Source: an uncultured Verrucomicrobia subdivision 3 bacterium
Lineage (GTDB): Bacteria > Verrucomicrobiota > Verrucomicrobiia > Limisphaerales > UBA11358
NCBI GenBank assembly: GCA_903833055.1
Contig: CAILDU010000201.1
Coordinates: 1 to 38,459 of the forward strand
DNA: 38,459 nucleotides
Reading direction: 5' to 3'
The translations under genes were made by a program, and so were the position numbers. Below the pieces are notes generated by a model that ran no database searches, was not told where the DNA came from, and was given only the letters and a program-made list of their open reading frames with translations. Shown here piece after piece: positions 25,343-33,871 of the stretch. The stretch's first letter is position 1, and each line of letters begins with the position of its first letter.

Positions 25343-28075
25343 ATGTTGTCACCGATGAAATGCTCTGCCCTTGCCACTTTGTTCGCGCTTGTCGCCGCCA
25401 TCACCACGGCAGCGAACACGCCGCGCGAACGCATTTCCATCAATGAAAACTGGCGTTTCACCAAAGGTGATCCGAACGGAGATCCTACCGGTTTGATTTA
25501 TGACGTGCGGCCGGAAGTGAAAGATAAAAAGGATGACAAGGCGGCGGACAGCGAACCGACCGCGGCGGAAAAAATTGCGGCGACGAATCGAGTCGTGCTC
25601 AAGCCGTGGATTTTGCCGACGGCAAATGCGTTTATTGCTGACCCTGCGAAACGTCACACGCGTCCGGCGGAAAATATCGCGACGAATGTTTCTTACACTC
25701 AGTGCGACTTTGACGACAGAGCTTGGCAGAGCGTGAATCTTCCGCACGATTGGGCGATTGCTGGGCCGTTTGATGTTGACGGAAAAAATGTGGGCGGTGG
25801 CATGGGTCGGTTGCCGAGTCCGGGCATTGGTTGGTATCGCAAGCAACTCGACATCCCAGCGAGCGACGCGGACAAATCCATCTTTCTCGATGTGGATGGC
25901 GCGATGTCTTACGCGATGGTTTGGCTCAACGGTCACCTAGTCGGCGGTTGGCCGTATGGCTATGCGTCGTGGCGTGTTGACCTGACGCCATTCGTTGTAG
26001 CGGGTGGCACGAACCAACTGGCGATTCGCTTGGACAATCCGCCTGACTCATCGCGCTGGTATCCCGGCGGTGGGATTTATCGCAACGTCTGGCTGACCAA
26101 AACACAGCCGGTGCATGTAGGTCAATGGGGAACACAACTGACCACGCCGGAAATTTCCTGCGACCGCGCCACGGTGAATTTGAAGGTGACGGTAAATAAT
26201 GATTCCAAGCAATCCGCGAAGATAAGCGTGACCACGGAAATTTTTGCGCTGGATAAAAATGACAAACCCACTGGCGACGCTGTTGCGAAGATTGCGCCGG
26301 TAGATTTGAAAATCGGCGCAGGCGAAAGTGGGGTTACGGCTGGTGCGAGCTACGTCACCAATCCAAAATTTTGGGGCCCGCCGCCGACACAGCAGCCAAA
26401 TCGTTACGTTGCCGTCACGACGATTTTTCAAAACGGGCAAGTAATTGACCATTACGAGACCCGCTTCGGCATTCGCGATATTCGCTTTGATCCCGACCAA
26501 GGGATTTTAGTCAACGGCGAGCGCATTCCGCTGCGCGGCGTCAATCAGCACCACGATTTGGGAGCGCTGGGCACCGCTTTCAATGTTCGTGCCGCGCAAC
26601 GGCAGTTGGAAATCCTCCGCGAAATGGGCTGCAACGCGATTCGCCTGAGCCACAATCCGCCTGCTCCGGAGTTGTTGGAGCTGACGGATAAAATGGGGTT
26701 TCTCGTGATTGACGAAATCTTTGATTGTTGGGAGCGGAAAAAAACGCCGTTGGATTTCCATCTTATTTTTTCGGATTGGTCGGAACCGGATTTGCGCACG
26801 CTCATCCGTCGTGACCGGAATCATCCGTCGGTGTTTCTGTGGAGCGTTGGCAACGAAGTTGGCGAGCAATACACCGGCGCGGACGGCGCGAAAGTGGCGC
26901 AACGTCTCGTTGCCATTGCGCACACCGAAGACGCCACGCGTCCTACGACTACCGCGATGAATTTTGCTAAACCGAATATGCCGTTGCCCGCCGTCGTGGA
27001 TGTCATCGGCCTGAATTATCAGGGCGAGGGCATTCGCGACACGCTGCCGACCAATGAAATCAAAGGCATTCGCACGCCGCCGCAATATCCGAGCTTTCAC
27101 GCTGCCTTCACCAACAAAATGATTTTCAGCACGGAATCCGCCGCCGCCTTGAGTTCGCGCGGAGAATATTTCTTTCCAGTTTTCAATGGCATCAGTGCGC
27201 CGGTGAAAAATGGTGCCGGCGGCGATTCAAAAAAGCAGCAAGTCAGCGCGTATGAACTCTACGCGGCGGATTTCGGCTCGTCGGCGGATAAAGTTTTTGC
27301 CGCACAAGATCGCAATCCATTTGTCGCGGGCGAATTTGTTTGGAGCGGTTGGGATTATCTTGGCGAGCCGACGCCTTATTACGGCGCGCGCAGTTCGTAT
27401 TTTGGCATAATAGACTTGGCCGGATTCAAAAAAGATCGCTTCTATCTTTACCAATCGCGCTGGCGTCCGAATTTTCCGCTGGCGCATATTTTGCCGCACT
27501 GGACTTGGCCGGAACGCGTCGGTCAGGTTACGCCGGTTCACGTTTTCACTTCCGGCGACGAGGTGGAACTATTTCTGAACGGCCAATCGCTGGGACGAAA
27601 AAAGAAAGGCGCTTATGAATATCGCCTGCGCTGGGACGGTGTGATTTATGAGCCGGGCACACTCAAAGTTGTCGCCTATAAAAATGGAAAGCCGTGGGCG
27701 ACGGATGAAGTAAAAACTGCGAGCGAACCAGTAAAATTAAAATTGGAATCTGACCGCGACGTGATTCGCGCAGACGGAAAAGATCTGGCTTTTGTCACCG
27801 TGACCGTGACGGATAAAAATGGTTTGACTGCGCCGCGCGCGGATAATCGAATTCATTTTGAGATTGAAGGGCCGGGTGAAATCGTGGCGATGGACAACGG
27901 CGACCCAGCGAGTTTTGAATCATTTCAATCGCACAATCGCAAGGCGTTCAACGGACATTGCTTGGTGATTGTTCGTGCCAAGACCGGACACGCCGGCCAG
28001 ATAAAACTTAACGCGCTGGCGGAAGGTTTAAAGATCGATTCGGTTTTCATTACCACTACATTGCCAAACAAATAA
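25343..28075 (+). CDS. GH2 glycoside hydrolase (beta-galactosidase-like), exported
   Basis: This encodes 910 residues from ATG 25343; ATG 25355 directly precedes the signal peptide core MKCSALATLFALVAAITTA. Layout: sugar-binding jelly roll (NENWRFTKGD, NLPHDWAIAGPFD, GGIYRNVWL) with a charged insertion around residues 50-115, an Ig-like domain, and a TIM barrel with RGVNQHHDLGALG, acid/base Glu505 in WSVGNEVGEQ and nucleophile Glu598 in IFSTESAA. C-terminal DUF4982-like (VELFLNGQSLGRKKKG) and Ig-like domains follow. This LacZ-like GH2 branch usually has beta-galactosidase activity, but other beta-glycosidase activities occur, so the target here, perhaps galactose on xylan side chains, is uncertain. 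It starts 6 bases after the esterase and ends 5 before GH51, indicating an operon. Confidence 0.9.
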   Translation: MLSPMKCSALATLFALVAAITTAANTPRERISINENWRFTKGDPNGDPTGLIYDVRPEVKDKKDDKAADSEPTAAEKIAATNRVVLKPWILPTANAFIADPAKRHTRPAENIATNVSYTQCDFDDRAWQSVNLPHDWAIAGPFDVDGKNVGGGMGRLPSPGIGWYRKQLDIPASDADKSIFLDVDGAMSYAMVWLNGHLVGGWPYGYASWRVDLTPFVVAGGTNQLAIRLDNPPDSSRWYPGGGIYRNVWLTKTQPVHVGQWGTQLTTPEISCDRATVNLKVTVNNDSKQSAKISVTTEIFALDKNDKPTGDAVAKIAPVDLKIGAGESGVTAGASYVTNPKFWGPPPTQQPNRYVAVTTIFQNGQVIDHYETRFGIRDIRFDPDQGILVNGERIPLRGVNQHHDLGALGTAFNVRAAQRQLEILREMGCNAIRLSHNPPAPELLELTDKMGFLVIDEIFDCWERKKTPLDFHLIFSDWSEPDLRTLIRRDRNHPSVFLWSVGNEVGEQYTGADGAKVAQRLVAIAHTEDATRPTTTAMNFAKPNMPLPAVVDVIGLNYQGEGIRDTLPTNEIKGIRTPPQYPSFHAAFTNKMIFSTESAAALSSRGEYFFPVFNGISAPVKNGAGGDSKKQQVSAYELYAADFGSSADKVFAAQDRNPFVAGEFVWSGWDYLGEPTPYYGARSSYFGIIDLAGFKKDRFYLYQSRWRPNFPLAHILPHWTWPERVGQVTPVHVFTSGDEVELFLNGQSLGRKKKGAYEYRLRWDGVIYEPGTLKVVAYKNGKPWATDEVKTASEPVKLKLESDRDVIRADGKDLAFVTVTVTDKNGLTAPRADNRIHFEIEGPGEIVAMDNGDPASFESFQSHNRKAFNGHCLVIVRAKTGHAGQIKLNALAEGLKIDSVFITTTLPNK

Positions 28076-28080
28076 ACTTT

Positions 28081-30027
28081 ATGAAAAAACTTAATGCTTT
28101 TTTAATTTTCGCGACCTTTGCGGTCGCCGGCTTTGCTGCCAGTCCGACTTTCACGGTGGACGCAAGCCGTTCCGTTGGACAAGTCAGTCCGACGCTTTAT
28201 GGTTTAATGACCGAGGAAATTAATCATAGTTATGACGGCGGCCTTTACGCCGAGCTGATTCAGAACCGTGCGTTTCTCGACAGTGAAAAGTCACCGGTTC
28301 ACTGGTCAGTCGTGAATGACAAAAATTCCGCCGCCGCCATCGCGCTCGACTCTTCCAATGTTTTTAATGACAAGCTCACAGCCAGCTTGCGGCTGACGGT
28401 GACGCAGGCGGATAAGAAAAATTCTGCCGGTGTGGCCAATGATGGCTATTGGGGAATTCCCGTGCAGCCGAAAACAACGTATCGCGCGATGATTATTGCG
28501 CGAGCGGACGCCAATTTTTCCGGGCCGGTCACAGTTTCAATTGTGAGCGACGACGGAAAAAAAGTTTTTGCGACGGAAAAGTTTTCCGGACTCACGACGG
28601 TTTGGAAAAAGTTTGATGTGACGCTCAAAACGGGCAGGGGAACGCCGACGGCGCAGGCGCGTTTTGTCATCACACTGAATCAGCCAGGAACAATCTGGCT
28701 TGGCTTGGTCTCACTATTTCCGCCGACGTGGAACGATCAACCGAATGGTTTCCGGAAAGATCTGATGCAAATGTTGGTGGGCTTGAATCCAAAATTCTTA
28801 CGTTTCCCTGGCGGGAATTATGTTGAAGGTGACACGGTAGAGACGCGGTTTGATTGGAAGAAAACGATTGGCCCGATTGAGGAACGTCACGGTCATCCGT
28901 GTCCGTGGGGTTATCGCTCGACGGATGGTTTGGGGCTTTTGGAATTTTTGCAGTGGTGCGAGGATATGAAATCTGAACCGGTGCTGGCCGTTTACGCCGG
29001 TTATTCGCTCAAGGGAATGCACGTCAATCCCGGTGCTGATCTCGAGCCGTTCGTGCAGGACGCGCTCGATGAAATCGAATACGTCACTGGCGACACGAAC
29101 ACGACTTGGGGCGCGCAGCGTGCGAAGGACGGTCATCCCGCGCCGTTCATTTTGCACTACGTCGAAGTCGGTAACGAAGATTGGTTCGACAAATCAAAAA
29201 GCTACGACGCGCGGTTTGCGCAGTTTCACGACGCCATCAAAGCCAAGTATCCACAGCTTAAAACTATTTCCACCATTGGCGATGATCAGCCCGAAAAAAC
29301 GCGCGTCAAGAGCCGCAAGCCCGATATGATAGACGGACATTACTACCGCTCGGTAGACGCGTTTATTCAAATGTCGCCGGATTACGCGAAAAATTATGAC
29401 CGCAACGGCCCGGAAATTTTCGTCGGTGAATGGGCGGCGTATGAAACGCCGTTCGTGCCGTGGGACAAACGTTCGCAGAAGGAACCGCCCACACCAAATC
29501 TGAAGGCGGCGATTGGCGACGGCGTTTTCATGGCGGCGATGGAGCGAAATTCCGATTTAATTAAGATGCAATGTTACGCGCCACTTTTCGTGAACGTGAA
29601 TCCGGGCGCGCGTCAGTGGCGTCCGGACATGATTGGTTACGATGCGATTTCCGCTTATGGTTCGCCGAGCTATTATGCGTTTCAAATGTTCAGCCGAAAT
29701 GTGGGTGACGAAATACTTGCCACGGCATCAGCCGAAACTGCGGTTCAAGGTTGCGCAACGCGCGACAGTCGGACGGGCGAAATCATCGTCAAGCTCGTGA
29801 ATCCGCAGCCCACGGTTGAGACGTTGAAGCTTGAGCTTAAAGGCGTCGGCGCGCTCGGCGCGACGGCGGAGGTAATTACCTTGTCAGGTAGTCCGGAGGA
29901 CACGAATGCGATCAATCGTCCCCGCCACGTTGTGCCCGTCACGCGGAAGCTGCGCGACGTGAAAGCGCAATTCACTTACACATTGCCAGCGAACAGTATC
30001 GTTGTGCTCAAGTTCCATGCGCATTAA
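28081..30027 (+). CDS. GH51 alpha-L-arabinofuranosidase, exported
   Basis: This 648-residue protein has a signal peptide (MKKLNAFLIFATFAVAGFAA). The family's opening VSPTLYGLMTEEINHSYDGGLYAELIQNRAFLD is followed by an inserted carbohydrate-binding-like sandwich (about residues 75-225). The catalytic barrel has LRFPGGNYVEGD, HYVEVGNEDWFD with acid/base Glu366, and EIFVGEWAAYE with nucleophile Glu450. The C-terminal beta-sandwich closes the protein. GH51 enzymes release arabinofuranose from arabinoxylan and arabinan. This type, with an N-terminal insertion and export signal, is common in Bacteroidota and Verrucomicrobiota. It follows GH2 by 5 bases and has no visible start-site anomaly. Confidence 0.94.
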   Translation: MKKLNAFLIFATFAVAGFAASPTFTVDASRSVGQVSPTLYGLMTEEINHSYDGGLYAELIQNRAFLDSEKSPVHWSVVNDKNSAAAIALDSSNVFNDKLTASLRLTVTQADKKNSAGVANDGYWGIPVQPKTTYRAMIIARADANFSGPVTVSIVSDDGKKVFATEKFSGLTTVWKKFDVTLKTGRGTPTAQARFVITLNQPGTIWLGLVSLFPPTWNDQPNGFRKDLMQMLVGLNPKFLRFPGGNYVEGDTVETRFDWKKTIGPIEERHGHPCPWGYRSTDGLGLLEFLQWCEDMKSEPVLAVYAGYSLKGMHVNPGADLEPFVQDALDEIEYVTGDTNTTWGAQRAKDGHPAPFILHYVEVGNEDWFDKSKSYDARFAQFHDAIKAKYPQLKTISTIGDDQPEKTRVKSRKPDMIDGHYYRSVDAFIQMSPDYAKNYDRNGPEIFVGEWAAYETPFVPWDKRSQKEPPTPNLKAAIGDGVFMAAMERNSDLIKMQCYAPLFVNVNPGARQWRPDMIGYDAISAYGSPSYYAFQMFSRNVGDEILATASAETAVQGCATRDSRTGEIIVKLVNPQPTVETLKLELKGVGALGATAEVITLSGSPEDTNAINRPRHVVPVTRKLRDVKAQFTYTLPANSIVVLKFHAH

Positions 30028-30089
30028 TAAAATCTTAAACGACGGCATCCACGCAGTGCGAAGGCTGCGGCGGGCCAAGCTCTAGCCAG

Positions 30090-30104
30090 CCAGTATAAAA
30101 CTGG
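30090..30104 (+). terminator. Short hairpin between GH51 and the next esterase gene
   Basis: CCAGT-ATAAA-ACTGG is a 5-bp perfect stem, and CTTTTTATT follows 5 bases later. It is weak; it may be a partial terminator or processing site in a long transcript. Confidence 0.3.
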
Positions 30105-30130
30105 TGCAACTTTTTATTACCATTTTAAAA

Positions 30131-32110
30131 ATGAAATCAAACCGACTGATGAATATCGTTCGTTCGCGCATTCTCCTAATTGTGACGAGCGTGGTTTTGG
30201 TAGTTACAGCAGCAGGCGCAGTTGCAGCGGACACCTCCACCCCGCCGTTTGTGAGTCCGATGTTCGGCGACAACATGGTTCTGCAACGCGGTAAGCCCAA
30301 CACGATTTGGGGTTGGGCTAAAGCGGGACAGGAAATCCGGATAACCATCGCCAGCAATACGGCCAAGACGGTGACGAAAGATGATGGCCGTTGGTCGGTC
30401 GAAATCGTGCCGCCAGCTCCCGGTGGGCCATACACCATCACGATTGATGGGCCGCAACACGTCGAATTTCATGAGGTGCTGGTGGGCGATGTCTGGCTGT
30501 GCGGTGGCCAATCGAATATGGAATTTGGATTAGGCCGGGCGCGCAATGGAGCCGAGGAAATCAAAATGGCGGAACATCCGGAAATACGTTTGTTCATGGT
30601 TAATAAGCAGATTGCTTACGCGCCGGTAGCAACGCCGCAAGGCGTTTGGAAAATTTGTTCACCGCAAACCATCAGTGCTGACGGTTGGGGCGGCTTCTCG
30701 GCGGTGGCTTACTTTTTTGGACGGCGATTGCAACAGGAAATTCACGTGCCAATCGGACTGGTGCAGGATTGTGTTGGTGGCACGCCAGCGGAAGCATGGA
30801 CGAGTGCTGAAGCGCTGCGTCCGCTCAAGGATTTCAATGCCACGTTGGATGAAGTAGATCGGCTACGCGCCAAGGGCGGTCCGCAATACGGCAATTATAT
30901 TTCGCATTGGTATGACGAGTTTGACGCTGGCCAGAAGGATAACGCTTGGTTTGCGCGCAGACTTGATGAACGCGACTGGCAAACGGTGACTATCCCCGGC
31001 GGCTTCCGCGAACTCGGCGTTCCCGCGACGCCGGCGGTTTGCTATTTCCGTAAAACCATTGTGCTACCCGATCCGCTGCCGGCAGGTGGCGCGAAAATTC
31101 AGCTTGGCGTTATCGAACGGATGGATACGACGCAAATTAACGGCCATTGGGTCGGAGCGAGTGCGTGGGTGGAAAATCCGCGCACATACAAAATTGATGA
31201 CGGCATTCTTGTGCCGGGCACAAACGTTATTGCGATTCGCGTTTTCAAAACGCAGTCCAACGGCGGTTTCCAATCCAAGCCGGAAGAACTCAAATTGGTG
31301 CTCGGCGAAAAAACCGAAATTCCGCTCGCGGGTGAATGGAAAGGCAAACTTTCGGTGGACGCGCGTCCGCCGCATCCGCTGCCCGCCGGTTTTGAAAATT
31401 GGCCCACGATGCCCGCCGTTCTTTACAACGGCATGATTGCCCCCGTCGCGCCATTGGCGATCTGTGGTGCGATTTGGTATCAAGGTGAAGCCAATGCGGG
31501 CCGCGCCGCGCAATATCAAAAGTTGTTGCCAGCCATGATCGCCGACTGGCGAAAAACTTTTGGGCAGGGGGATTTTCCGTTTTACATCGTGAGCCTCGCG
31601 GCGTTCATGGCGCACAAGGATAATCCTGGCGATGATGGGTGGGCGGAGTTGCGCGAGGCACAGGATATCACCGCTCGCACAGTGACAAACTCGGGTTTAG
31701 CTGTGGCCATTGATGTGGGCGATGCCAAAGACATTCATCCCAAGGATAAAAAGGAAGTCGGCAAACGGCTCGCGTTGCTTGCGCTGGTCAAGCATTACGG
31801 CGAAAAATTTTCCTGCTCCGGCCCGCAGTTCGCTGCGGTGGAAAAAATTCCCGGCGCACTGAAAATTCATTTTGATCACGCGGATGGCGGGTTGGTGGTC
31901 AAAGGCGACAAGCTGGAAGAATTTGCCATCTGCGGCGAAGATCGGAAATGGCATTGGGCCGATGCCAAGATTGAAGGAGATACGATTATTGTTTCGTGTG
32001 CTGAAGTGCCCCAACCAATTTTCGTGCGCTACGCGTGGCAGGCCAACCCGAAAGCAGTTCTATTTAATGGCGTCGGATTGCCTGCGGTTCCGTTCCGCAC
32101 GGATCACTGA
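30131..32110 (+). CDS. Sialate O-acetylesterase-type (SASA/CE20-like) esterase, exported
   Basis: This encodes 659 residues from ATG 30131; GTG 30104 is an unlikely earlier start, and ATG 30149 is an alternative. A signal peptide (IVRSRILLIVTSVVLVVTAAGAVAA) is followed by a beta-sandwich (MFGDNMVLQRGKPNTIWGWA), then the SGNH domain: WLCGGQSNMEFGL with nucleophile Ser128, IGLVQDCVGGTPAEAW, GAIWYQGEANAG, and DIHPKDKKEVGKRLA with Asp534 and His536. A jelly-roll-like segment (about residues 275-410) is inserted between the two halves of the hydrolase fold, as in CE20-type esterases. In hemicellulose loci such proteins deacetylate xylan or xyloglucan; sialic acid is an unlikely substrate here. It is structurally unrelated in layout to the other SGNH esterase upstream. 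Confidence 0.88.
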   Translation: MKSNRLMNIVRSRILLIVTSVVLVVTAAGAVAADTSTPPFVSPMFGDNMVLQRGKPNTIWGWAKAGQEIRITIASNTAKTVTKDDGRWSVEIVPPAPGGPYTITIDGPQHVEFHEVLVGDVWLCGGQSNMEFGLGRARNGAEEIKMAEHPEIRLFMVNKQIAYAPVATPQGVWKICSPQTISADGWGGFSAVAYFFGRRLQQEIHVPIGLVQDCVGGTPAEAWTSAEALRPLKDFNATLDEVDRLRAKGGPQYGNYISHWYDEFDAGQKDNAWFARRLDERDWQTVTIPGGFRELGVPATPAVCYFRKTIVLPDPLPAGGAKIQLGVIERMDTTQINGHWVGASAWVENPRTYKIDDGILVPGTNVIAIRVFKTQSNGGFQSKPEELKLVLGEKTEIPLAGEWKGKLSVDARPPHPLPAGFENWPTMPAVLYNGMIAPVAPLAICGAIWYQGEANAGRAAQYQKLLPAMIADWRKTFGQGDFPFYIVSLAAFMAHKDNPGDDGWAELREAQDITARTVTNSGLAVAIDVGDAKDIHPKDKKEVGKRLALLALVKHYGEKFSCSGPQFAAVEKIPGALKIHFDHADGGLVVKGDKLEEFAICGEDRKWHWADAKIEGDTIIVSCAEVPQPIFVRYAWQANPKAVLFNGVGLPAVPFRTDH

Positions 32111-32152
32111 TGGCAGGTTGCGCGTTGTCGCAACGGCAAGACTTGAAAGTTT

Positions 32153-33775
32153 ATGAATTTAAAATCCGTTTCGAATTTTATATATCTGGCCGCAGCGTTT
32201 GGCTTGGTAGCTGTGGCCTGTGCGAATGGAGCGGAATCCGCTCCGCCCTCTAACATTTCATCGAACCGCGTCATTAGCGCCGACGTTAAACAAGTCAAAA
32301 AGCCGCGCTCGCTGGTCTGGCAGGATTGCATCGGCGCGGGGCGCGTCGCCGAAGGTTTGCGCGCTGGCTGGCGTCAGCAGCTCGAGGAATGTCATCACGA
32401 AATCGGTTTCAAATACATTCGCATGCACGGCTTGTTGCAGGACGAACTTGGCGTTTATTCCGAAGGCGCGGACGGCCAACCACGTTACAACTGGCAATAC
32501 GTTGACGACGTTTATGATTTTCTTTTAAGAATCGGCCTGAAGCCATTTGTGGAATTTGGTTTCATGCCGAATGCCCTCGCTTCCGGCAAAGGAAAAATTT
32601 TCTGGTGGCAGGCGAACGTCACCCCGCCGAATAATTACGCCAAGTGGGATGCTCTTATCACCGCGCTCGTCAAACACTGGCAGGATCGCTACGGCGAAAG
32701 GGAAGTGAAAACGTGGCGCTTCGAGGTTTGGAACGAGCCGAATTATCCCGGCTTTTGGCATCCGCCGACCAATACCCCGCCGCGTGACGCCTATTTTGAA
32801 CTCTACGAACACACGGCGCGGGCAGTGAAAAGTGTTGGCACCAATTATCTCGTTGGCGGGCCAGCGGGGGCTGGGCCGGTGTGGACGAAGGAACTCATTG
32901 AACTGTGTCAGCAAAAAATTCTGCCGCTTGATTTCATCAGCTACCACGCTTACGGACTCGGCGGCGGACCGAGCGGATTGGATGAATACGGCAATCAAAA
33001 ATTATATCTTTCACCTGATATTCATTCCGTCGCCGGCATCGTAAATAGCCAGCGAACCATCATCGAAAAATCCGCGCAGCCGGAATTGCCGATTCACATC
33101 ACCGAATGGAGCGCGTCATATTCGCCGCGCGATCCGATTCACGATTCATATTTTTCCGCCGCGTTCATTCTTGAGCAGTTGCGCCGCACCGAGGCCGTCA
33201 GTTCGATGAGCTATTGGACGTTCACCGATATCTTTGAAGAAAATGGCCCATCGCCGCGGCCGTTTCACGGCGGGTTTGGGTTGATAAACTACGAGGGCAT
33301 ACGCAAGCCGGCGTTCTGGGCGTATAAATTTCTGGCGCAACTCGGCGACACGGAATTACAAAACGCGGACACGTCGTCTTACGTTTGCACGGACAAAAAT
33401 GGCGGCGCGCAAGTTTTGCTGTGGGACATCACGCATCCAACCGACGGCAAGGTGAGCAATCAGGATTGTTTTTTCAAGTCGCAGCCGACGCGCGAAAAAG
33501 GAGAAGTTACGGTGAAGTTAAAAAATCTTTCACCCGGAAATTATCGTCTGCGGATTTATCAAATCGGCTATCAACAAAACGATCCGTATTCGCGTTATCT
33601 GGAAATGGGCAGTCCGACTGATTTAAGTCGCGAGGCCGTGGCTGAACTAAAAAATTTATCTGCTGGAAAACCAGTTTCCGAAAAGACAGTGATGGTTGGT
33701 GGCAACGGCGAATTTGAGACGGCCTTGCCGCTGCGCGAGAACGATGTTTATTTTGTTTCGCTAGAACGCGAATGA
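32153..33775 (+). CDS. GH39 beta-xylosidase-like hydrolase, exported
   Basis: This 540-residue protein begins MNLKSVSNFIYLAAAFGLVAVACANGAES, an export signal. Its VACAN segment leaves a weak possibility of lipidation. The GH39 barrel shows IGAGRVAEGLRAGWRQQLEE, FKYIRMHGLLQDELGVY, FEVWNEPNYPGFW with acid/base Glu195, DFISYHAYG, HITEWSASYSPRDPIHDSY with nucleophile Glu318, and MSYWTFTDIFEENGPSPRPFHGGFGL. A small C-terminal beta-sandwich follows. This is the beta-xylosidase pattern; it would turn xylo-oligosaccharides into xylose outside the cytoplasm. The gene starts 42 bases after the esterase stop, and a weak GTTGCG/CGCAAC hairpin lies between them. Confidence 0.92.
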   Translation: MNLKSVSNFIYLAAAFGLVAVACANGAESAPPSNISSNRVISADVKQVKKPRSLVWQDCIGAGRVAEGLRAGWRQQLEECHHEIGFKYIRMHGLLQDELGVYSEGADGQPRYNWQYVDDVYDFLLRIGLKPFVEFGFMPNALASGKGKIFWWQANVTPPNNYAKWDALITALVKHWQDRYGEREVKTWRFEVWNEPNYPGFWHPPTNTPPRDAYFELYEHTARAVKSVGTNYLVGGPAGAGPVWTKELIELCQQKILPLDFISYHAYGLGGGPSGLDEYGNQKLYLSPDIHSVAGIVNSQRTIIEKSAQPELPIHITEWSASYSPRDPIHDSYFSAAFILEQLRRTEAVSSMSYWTFTDIFEENGPSPRPFHGGFGLINYEGIRKPAFWAYKFLAQLGDTELQNADTSSYVCTDKNGGAQVLLWDITHPTDGKVSNQDCFFKSQPTREKGEVTVKLKNLSPGNYRLRIYQIGYQQNDPYSRYLEMGSPTDLSREAVAELKNLSAGKPVSEKTVMVGGNGEFETALPLRENDVYFVSLERE

Positions 33776-33871
33776 TTTCGCGACCAATCCATGGAGCAAA
33801 AATCAGTTTTTTACAGCGGCGACTTTGTTTGACCGATCACAAAGGAATGTGCATTTTCTGCAACCAAAGCC

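Noticed and set aside
32117-32134. GTTGCG/CGCAAC hairpin between the esterase and GH39 genes as a terminator
   Set aside because: The stem is only 6 bp and has no T-run; the genes are 42 bases apart and appear co-transcribed.
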